A stretch of 64,000 nucleotides of DNA, taken from positions 1 to 64,000 of the forward strand of contig CACZHW010000006.1 in the NCBI GenBank assembly GCA_902781095.1, in the 5' to 3' direction. Positions 58,725 to 64,000 of this stretch are shown piece by piece (the stretch's first letter is position 1; every line of letters starts with the position of its first letter). The translations under genes were made by a program, and so were the position numbers. This DNA comes from an uncultured Eubacteriales bacterium (GTDB lineage: Bacteria; Bacillota; Clostridia; Christensenellales; Aristaeellaceae). The notes beneath the pieces were generated by a model that saw only the letters and a program-made list of their open reading frames with translations, was not told the DNA's origin and searched no databases.

Positions 58725-59561
58725 TCAATGGTCTTTATTCTTTTTTGGTTTACCAAACGGTATTTGGATTTGCATATCCGGCAGCTTCACTTTTGACAAA
58801 TCGATTTCGGGCAAGTCAACCTTCGGTAGCTCTATTCTAGGAATCGAGATCTTTGGCAATTCAAGTTTTTGTTCTCTCTTCCTGTTCTCTTGTTCAAGTC
58901 TGCACTGCTTTTCAATCTCTGCCTGTTCTTCTTTAGCATGTTTTATTTGTTCATAATACGGAGCAACGTCATCAATATCAATCCCATAGCCGATAAACAG
59001 ATGGGGCTTACCATCTTCACGGACAAACAGTGCCGGGATAATCTTTCGGGTAGGCACTATTTGTGTTCCAAAGTATTTATGGCGTTCATCATTCCTGTAG
59101 ATATCCATTTCCTGTTCTTCGTCCGTAATCAGTTTTACAGGGATATCATCCAGACAAATACTCTCAATTCTTCCGCTCGGCCGCTGGATCAAGTATTTTC
59201 TATACTCTGTTTTGTTAATTCTCAGCGTATTTGCGATAAACTTGATTCCAGTTTCTGCCAACCCAGTTATGTCCAGCTTAATATCCTTAATCAGAGCCTC
59301 TTTAAAATCATTCGGCTTATAACCAGCTATGGTTGGCCTGTTTTCCTCGCCCAGTATAGCTCCATAAGGTTCCATATGGCTGAATGTATACTCAAACCAG
59401 CTGCGATCTTCCTTGATTCGTCCTAAAAAATCCTTTTCAATCTTTCGACGGGCGAATTGTTTGTAGACTGGATAATAAACATACTCCACTTTAACTACAC
59501 GGAATTCAGAAACCTTTTCCATTTCCAGTGGATATCCATTTATATCAATGAAAGCTGGCAT
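58725..59561 (-). CDS. Unknown AT-rich gene product with a repeated Leu-Pro-x-Ile/Val tail
   Basis: 278 residues. The gene is markedly AT-richer than all its neighbours (visible in its A/T third positions). Residues 1-190 are a mixed alpha/beta domain with no recognised family; about 190-215 form a charged coiled coil (KHAKEEQAEIEKQCRLEQEN); the end (about 222-270) repeats LPK-I/V-x-x-P/L units (LPKISIPRIELPKVDLPEI) about every six residues. ATG at 59561 is seven bases after GGAGG; an earlier in-frame ATG (59591) has none. Probably acquired horizontally. Function unknown. Confidence 0.7.
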   Translation of the reverse strand: MPAFIDINGYPLEMEKVSEFRVVKVEYVYYPVYKQFARRKIEKDFLGRIKEDRSWFEYTFSHMEPYGAILGEENRPTIAGYKPNDFKEALIKDIKLDITGLAETGIKFIANTLRINKTEYRKYLIQRPSGRIESICLDDIPVKLITDEEQEMDIYRNDERHKYFGTQIVPTRKIIPALFVREDGKPHLFIGYGIDIDDVAPYYEQIKHAKEEQAEIEKQCRLEQENRKREQKLELPKISIPRIELPKVDLPEIDLSKVKLPDMQIQIPFGKPKKNKDH

Positions 59562-59623
59562 GTCCAATCCTCCGCCATTTAAGGAACCCATGTATGATGA
59601 CCCTCTGACATCATTTTCAATTA

Positions 59624-59767
59624 CTATTTTAACCCTAATGCGACGGTTGTTTCTTCATAATGCTGCATCTCGCTTTCGGAGAATCCTTCAATATCCGTCC
59701 AGGTGTATTCCGGCAGCCAGCAGACCGCATGATGAAAACCGTCGTCAAACGTCAAAAACAGATACAT
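59624..59767 (-). CDS. Small ORF, 47 residues, unknown
   Basis: A short frame that begins MYLFLTFDDGFHHAVCWLPE and ends EETTVALGLK. It starts 17 bases after the pyk stop, ends 62 bases before the next gene's ATG, and has a plausible GAAGG-type site. Composition, a full helix-like end and its fit between two genes suggest it is real, but it is too short to be sure. Confidence 0.45.
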   Translation of the reverse strand: MYLFLTFDDGFHHAVCWLPEYTWTDIEGFSESEMQHYEETTVALGLK

Positions 59768-59784
59768 TATAGCCTTCACCCTGG

Positions 59785-61554
59785 TCAGCTCATTTTAACC
59801 CCGTTGTAGATGAATCCCTTGTCCGCGTCCACGGTGATGGTCATGCCGCCCTTGAGCATGTGCACGGCCTGATCCGTCCTGTCCATGAACAGCGGGATGC
59901 CCAGCGCCTGGCAGGCGACCGCAGCGTGGCACTCGGGATCGGTGCTCTCCACCACAACGGCTGCGGCCTTGCGCAGCCACGGCAGCATCTCGCTCGTGGT
60001 CATCTTGGTGACGATGATGTCCCCGTCCTCAAAGTTGCTCTCCAGGTCGGAGAGGACGTTCACCTGGCAGGTGCGCCCGCTCACGCAGCCGCTGCCCACG
60101 CCGATGCCGCGCAGCAGCACGTTGCCTACGATGTGCGCCTTGATGAGGTTCGTGGTGCCGGAGACGCCCGTAGGCACGCCGGCCGAGATGATCGCCACGT
60201 CGCCCGGCTTAACGTAGCCCATGTCCTCCGCCGCCTTCACGGCCTTCTCGATGAGCTCATCGGTATCCCCGCTCATCTCCATGCGCGCGGGGATGACGCC
60301 GTAGGAGAGCCCCAGCTGGTGGTACGCGTGTTCGCTGGGTGTCGGCGCGATGATCATGCAGTCCGGGCGGAAGCGCGCCACCATGCGCGCAGTCGTGCCG
60401 GAATTGCTGGGCGTGATGATCGCCGAAGCCCCCAAATCGTGCGCCATCTGGCAGCAGGAGTAGGAAACCGCGTTGGCCACCGTGCGCGCCGTCGCGTTGC
60501 GCAGCGCCTCCTGCATCAGCTGCAGGCGGTTGCCGGCGGTCTGGTGCTCTTCCACATAGGTGGCGATCCGGGACATGGTGTTCACGGCCTCGATGGGGTA
60601 CTTGCCCGCCGCCGTCTCGCCGGAGAGCATGATGGCGTCCGTCCCGTCCAGGATAGCGTTGGCCACGTCGCTGGCCTCCGCGCGCGTCGGCCGCGGGTTG
60701 CGGATCATGGAATCCAGCATCTGCGTCGCCGTGATGACCGGCTTGGCCGCCACGTTGCACTTGTGGATGAAGCGCTTCTGCAGCACCGGGACCTCCTCCA
60801 TGTCGACCTCCACGCCCAGGTCGCCGCGCGCGACCATGATGCCGTCCGACACCTTGAGGATCTCGTCGAAATTGTCAACGCCCATCCGGTTCTCGATCTT
60901 GGAGAAGATGCGCACGTGCGCACCGCCGTTGTCCTGGCACAGTTTGCGGATGGTGAGCACGTCCTGCGGGCGGCAGACGAAGGAGGCCGCGATGAGGTCG
61001 ATGCCCTCCCGGATGCCGAAGAGGATGTCGTCCCTGTCCTTGTCGCCGATGGAAGGCATCTGAAGGTCCACGGCAGGCACGGAGATGCCCTTGCGGCTGC
61101 CCAGCACGCCGCCGTCCGTCACGGTGCACACGATGTCCGTGCCGTCCACGATCTCCTTCACCTTCATGGAGAGCAGGCCGTCGTCGATGAGCACGCGGTC
61201 CCCCGCCCTCAGCAGGGCCGGCAGCCTGTCGTAGGTGACGCTGACGGCGTGCTCGTCGCCTTCCACCTCGCGGGTGGTCAGCGTAAACTCGCTGCCCGCG
61301 CTCAGCGTGACCTTGTCCGAGGCGATCAGCTTGGTGCGGACCTCCGGGCCCTTGGTGTCCAGCATGATGGCCACCGGGATGTTCTTTTCCTGCCGCAGGC
61401 GCTTGATGCGCCCGATCCGCTCGCCGTGCTCCTCGTAGGAGCCGTGCGACATGTTCAGCCGGCACACGTTCATCCCCGCGTCCATCAGGCGGGAGAGCAT
61501 CTCCTCGCTGTCGGTCGCCGGGCCGATGGTGCACACGATTTTGGTCTTTCTCAT
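59785..61554 (-). CDS. pyk: Pyruvate kinase with C-terminal PEP-utiliser-like domain
   Basis: 589 residues. Catalytic A/B domains with MRKTKIVCTIGPA at the start, KGPEVRT near 70, the signature region MVARGDLGVEVDMEEVP near 245 and TATQMLDSMI near 281. The C domain is followed by an extra C-terminal domain (about 475-589, GVGSGCVSGRTC and MTTSEMLPWLRK) seen in Bacillus and Clostridium enzymes, which resembles the phosphohistidine domain of PPDK. It makes ATP and pyruvate. ATG at 61554 follows GGGGAGGATT; that site is one arm of a perfect 10-base inverted repeat. Confidence 0.97.
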   Translation of the reverse strand: MRKTKIVCTIGPATDSEEMLSRLMDAGMNVCRLNMSHGSYEEHGERIGRIKRLRQEKNIPVAIMLDTKGPEVRTKLIASDKVTLSAGSEFTLTTREVEGDEHAVSVTYDRLPALLRAGDRVLIDDGLLSMKVKEIVDGTDIVCTVTDGGVLGSRKGISVPAVDLQMPSIGDKDRDDILFGIREGIDLIAASFVCRPQDVLTIRKLCQDNGGAHVRIFSKIENRMGVDNFDEILKVSDGIMVARGDLGVEVDMEEVPVLQKRFIHKCNVAAKPVITATQMLDSMIRNPRPTRAEASDVANAILDGTDAIMLSGETAAGKYPIEAVNTMSRIATYVEEHQTAGNRLQLMQEALRNATARTVANAVSYSCCQMAHDLGASAIITPSNSGTTARMVARFRPDCMIIAPTPSEHAYHQLGLSYGVIPARMEMSGDTDELIEKAVKAAEDMGYVKPGDVAIISAGVPTGVSGTTNLIKAHIVGNVLLRGIGVGSGCVSGRTCQVNVLSDLESNFEDGDIIVTKMTTSEMLPWLRKAAAVVVESTDPECHAAVACQALGIPLFMDRTDQAVHMLKGGMTITVDADKGFIYNGVKMS

Positions 61555-61560
61555 ATTAAA

Positions 61561-61628
61561 AATCCTCCCCGAACGGTACGTTGTTCTCAAGCGGAAACAT
61601 TGTACCATGTTTGGGGAGGATTGCGCAA
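61561..61628 (-). promoter_or_regulatory. pyk promoter with nested inverted repeats
   Basis: Minus-strand TTGCGC (61623-61628), 18-base spacer, TACAAT (61599-61604), with an extended -10 TGG. A 10-base inverted repeat AATCCTCCCC (61561-61570) / GGGGAGGATT (61613-61622) joins the promoter spacer to the ribosome binding site. A smaller one (AAACAT-N6-ATGTTT, 61595-61612) overlaps the -10 box. Confidence 0.7.
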
Positions 61629-61637
61629 TGCCAGGGC

Positions 61638-62588
61638 TTATCTCTTTTCCACCACGTAGTCCACGCGGCAGCAGAACTGCTTCTCCGGCGGCAGCACCAG
61701 CAGGCCGCTCTCGTCGACGAAGCCCTGCTCATGCAGGTTGATGAAGTTGGTGGAGCAGGTCTGCGGCTCGATGCAGAAGCCGGGGCGGTCGTGCGGCGTG
61801 TACACGACGACGTTGCGGAAGCAGTCCGAGCCGGAGATGTGCAGCACGATGTCCTCGTAGCGGATCTTCGACTCCATGTCGCCCGTCATGCCGCGGAAGA
61901 CGTTGTCCAGGTACAGACTCTCCACGGTGTGGTAGCCGTCCCAGACGGTGTGCACCGCGTCCGCCGGCAGGATTTTCCCGCTGGGGAAGAGGTTCTCGTC
62001 CGCCTCGTACACGCGGCGGACCGGAACGGTCAGCTCCACGCGGTTCGCGTCCCCGCGCTTGGAGAAGTACGGGTGCACGGCATAGCCGAAGGGCATCGGC
62101 TCCCTGCCGTCGTTGGTGATCACGGAGTCCATGTGCAGCCCGTCCGCCGAGAGCATGTAGGTCACGCGCAGCGTGCACGGGAACGGCCAGCCCTCGCACA
62201 GGACGCTGCCCTCGGCAAAGACGATCTCCGCCTCGCACACGGCGCACGTTTCACAGGCCTCCAGCCGGGTGACGGTGAACGGCTCGTCCTTCACCAGCCC
62301 GTGGATGACGACGGGCTCGCCCCGCTTTGTCATCACGTGATGTTTGCCCTGCCACGTGTACTCGCCCTTCGGGATGCGGTTGGGCGTCGGGAAGAGGATC
62401 GGGATGCCGTACTTGGTGCCGAAGACGGTGATGTCCACCGGCTTCATCAGGATCTCCTTTCCTTCAAACGTCCAGTACCACAGGTTGAAGCCCGCCTGCG
62501 GCAGGATGCGGACCTCGTGTCCCGCGCCCGCGAGCGTGATCTGCTCGTACCCGTGGGGCTCCAGAATGCCTTTTTCCGCTGTGAACAT
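61638..62588 (-). CDS. Aldose 1-epimerase family protein
   Basis: 316 residues. GalM-fold enzymes interconvert alpha and beta anomers of aldoses. A beta-sandwich with the catalytic His172 in GYAVHPYF and, near 285, the Glu-bearing segment is seen (FCIEPQTCSTNFINLH). Its N-terminal region has FNLWYWTFEGKEI, as in the broader galactose mutarotase-like superfamily, so a phosphorylated or acidic sugar could also be its substrate. It is followed by pyk 84 bases downstream. Confidence 0.88.
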   Translation of the reverse strand: MFTAEKGILEPHGYEQITLAGAGHEVRILPQAGFNLWYWTFEGKEILMKPVDITVFGTKYGIPILFPTPNRIPKGEYTWQGKHHVMTKRGEPVVIHGLVKDEPFTVTRLEACETCAVCEAEIVFAEGSVLCEGWPFPCTLRVTYMLSADGLHMDSVITNDGREPMPFGYAVHPYFSKRGDANRVELTVPVRRVYEADENLFPSGKILPADAVHTVWDGYHTVESLYLDNVFRGMTGDMESKIRYEDIVLHISGSDCFRNVVVYTPHDRPGFCIEPQTCSTNFINLHEQGFVDESGLLVLPPEKQFCCRVDYVVEKR

Positions 62589-62615
62589 CGTCTGTTCCTC
62601 CTTACGTTATAACGG

Positions 62616-63845
62616 TTACAGAATCTTTCTGCATTCCATGTAGTAGCGTTTTTCGTGGCCTTCCCCCATGGAGAAGGTCTTGCGGGGCAGCACGCCGCCC
62701 GCTCGGATCGCGGCGAAGAAACCGTCCTTCGGGATGCCCTGCAGCAAAATACCGACCGCCTTTCCTTCCGAAGCGTGCGAGACGGTCTCCTGCTCGTCGT
62801 GCACGTAATCCACCGCGGCCTCCGCGTGCCGCTGCAGCCATTCGTCCAGGAAGCGCTGCAGCACGTCCAGCGGCAGCCGCTCGCCCAGCCCCGCGATGTC
62901 GAAGCCCAGCTTCTCCCCCTTCGCGGCGAAGACGACCTCGCCGCCCGGGATGAGCGCCATGCCCAGCCCGGCCAGGGCCGCGTCGAAATCGCGCACCAGC
63001 GCGTCCAGCTCCGCGCCGAATACCACGCGGTGGATCGGCTGAAAGAGGAGCGCCGGGCTGTGCAGGTTGACGAGCTCCACCAGCGCGTAGCGCGCGGGGT
63101 GGTTTTCCCTCTGCTCCGGCTCAAGCGACGGCTTCAGTTCCTCCCAGCAGGCCTTGGCCGTCGCCAGGGAGTGGTTGCCGTCCCCGGCTGCCAGGAAGAA
63201 GCCGCCCGGCGCCGCCTTCTGCATCCTTTCGATGAGCGCAGCGGTGCGCGCCGCGGCCTCGCCGGTCACCGCGTAGCCGGACAGGTGCCCGCCGCCCTGC
63301 ATGAGCTCCGTGTCGTAGAGCAGCGGCAGCGCCTCTTCGGCCAGCGGCTCGATGAGCTGCCGTTTCGCGTCGTCGAGGAGCATCATGATGTGCGGGCTCT
63401 CGATGGGCGCGCCGCGGCGGATCTTGACCCGCGGCGGGATCCGGGAGAGGATCGTGCCCTCCGTCGCCCGCACGGCAGCGCGCGCGCCGGGCCGGTAGTC
63501 GTACTGCTCCAGGTCCAGCCGGCCCACGAGGCCCAGCCGTTCCCCGCTCTCGGTCACGCGCCGCACCAGCACGAAGCCGTCGGTCACCGCCTGCGTAAGG
63601 ATGCCCTCCTGCAGGTAGCGCTCCATGGCGCTTTGAATCTCCGGGATATACGCGTCCCCGCGGGAGAGCCACGCCTCCGGATAGATGAGGTCCAGCGTCG
63701 TCGGCGCGCCCTCCGTCAGGTTGCGGACCGTCTCCCAGTAATCCGGCCTGCTGGTGAACTGGTCGCAGGCCACGACCGCCCATTTGGACAGGTCCGTCCC
63801 CGCGCGCGGCAGCAGGATGTCCGCCGGCAAAAAGCAAGCTCCCAT
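62616..63845 (-). CDS. DUF1015 family protein
   Basis: 409 residues of a widespread family with unknown function, thought to be cytoplasmic. Conserved features include DLSKWAVVACDQFTSRPDYWE near 18, the AAGDGNHSLATAK motif near 219 (Asp-Gly-Asn-His, possibly the active site), NLHSPALLFQPIHRVV near 262 and a C-terminal QETVSHASEG near 350. An AGGTACG-type ribosome binding site precedes the ATG. The gene starts 17 bases after the upstream radical SAM-like gene ends, so they are co-transcribed; the galM-type gene follows 27 bases downstream. Confidence 0.9.
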   Translation of the reverse strand: MGACFLPADILLPRAGTDLSKWAVVACDQFTSRPDYWETVRNLTEGAPTTLDLIYPEAWLSRGDAYIPEIQSAMERYLQEGILTQAVTDGFVLVRRVTESGERLGLVGRLDLEQYDYRPGARAAVRATEGTILSRIPPRVKIRRGAPIESPHIMMLLDDAKRQLIEPLAEEALPLLYDTELMQGGGHLSGYAVTGEAAARTAALIERMQKAAPGGFFLAAGDGNHSLATAKACWEELKPSLEPEQRENHPARYALVELVNLHSPALLFQPIHRVVFGAELDALVRDFDAALAGLGMALIPGGEVVFAAKGEKLGFDIAGLGERLPLDVLQRFLDEWLQRHAEAAVDYVHDEQETVSHASEGKAVGILLQGIPKDGFFAAIRAGGVLPRKTFSMGEGHEKRYYMECRKIL

Positions 63846-63862
63846 ATCGTACCTCCAGTTGT

Positions 63863-64000
63863 CTATTCTACGCCCTCGCCGTCGAAGGCCGGGATAAACG
63901 CCTCGTCCGCCGCGGCGGGCAGCTGCCGGTAGCCGTCCAGGCCGCAGGCCTCCATGTGCGCCAGCACCCTTCCGTATTCCCGCGCCGTCAGCCGGCGGTT
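63863..64000 (-). CDS. C-terminal end of a probable radical SAM protein (partial)
   Basis: 45 residues are in the window (from RLTAREYGRVLAHMEACGLDGY to AFIPAFDGEGVE). The pattern R-L-T-x-x-E-Y ... G-L-x-G-Y ... P-x-F-D is the usual end of PflA/YjjW-like radical SAM proteins, but the SAM and Cys motifs are outside the window. The stop (TAG) lies 17 bases before the DUF1015 start. Confidence 0.55.
   Translation of the reverse strand, partial: NRRLTAREYGRVLAHMEACGLDGYRQLPAAADEAFIPAFDGEGVE

Overview
The window is 64 kb of GC-rich bacterial chromosome (by eye well above 60% G+C) from what looks like an anaerobic Firmicute of the class Clostridia. Evidence for this is a whiA gene followed by a Crh-like HPr, a CIRCE heat-shock operator, BlaI/BlaR1-type regulators with TACA-N2-TGTA operators, an LtaS/MdoB-like sulfatase, strong AGGAGG ribosome binding sites, pyruvate kinase with the extra C-terminal phosphohistidine-type domain, and no outer-membrane genes. 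A gut commensal of the Christensenellales type is a reasonable guess but is inference. No rRNA, tRNA or CRISPR array was seen.

Layout. Positions 1-2330 are the AT-richer right end of a mobile element: the C-terminal part of a large serine recombinase and an hsp20 gene under a CIRCE-controlled promoter. The element ends inside comM, which is left as a 362-codon fragment (2300-3388). Next come a PrsW-like membrane protease and two kinds of dispersed intergenic repeat (3.4-4.6 kb), then secreted and membrane proteins (4.7-7.3 kb). A four-gene operon (7.4-12.5 kb) joins a 2-hydroxyacyl-CoA dehydratase-like subunit, a fused dehydratase-subunit/ATP-dependent activase, a 1-phosphofructokinase-type kinase and 2,3-diaminopropionate ammonia-lyase. 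CotH, uxuB and uxuA follow (12.6-17.1 kb), then a glycerol-3-phosphate-dehydrogenase-type operon with a chimeric last ORF (17.2-21.1 kb), and a GH65 phosphorylase (21.2-23.4 kb).

23.5-27.9 kb holds an Rrf2 remnant and a BlaI/BlaR1-like two-gene regulator with a co-oriented secreted protein that shares the sensor's C-terminal domain. 27.9-31.1 kb is a sugar ABC importer without its ATPase. 31.3-36.7 kb has mgtE with a structured leader and a 1162-residue modular surface protein. uvrC and a DUF1292 gene follow. 39-48.6 kb is an envelope region: three large polytopic membrane proteins (two of them tandem paralogues), an L,D-transpeptidase-like protein lacking the catalytic Cys, and an LtaS-like sulfatase. 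48.7-54.5 kb carries proS, crh, whiA, a zinc peptidase, a RelB-type antitoxin, hicAB, an unknown membrane protein and a MarR regulator. 54.5-57 kb is a divergent apbE / secreted nitroreductase-FMN_bind pair. 57-64 kb ends with an SH3-domain secreted protein, an AT-rich foreign-looking pair of ORFs, pyk, an aldose epimerase, a DUF1015 gene and the C-terminus of a probable radical SAM protein.

How genes work together. uxuA and uxuB turn D-fructuronate into D-mannonate and then 2-keto-3-deoxygluconate; GH65, the ABC importer, the aldose epimerase, the FruK-like kinase and pyruvate kinase fit a saccharolytic fermenter. ApbE very probably attaches FMN to its divergent neighbour outside the membrane. 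Almost all genes lie on the minus strand; the plus-strand genes (recombinase, hsp20, the 4.7 kb secreted protein, the bla-type cluster, the YkuD protein, the nitroreductase) are independent units with their own promoters. Several starts are GTG or TTG, decided by ribosome binding sites and 4-base overlaps.
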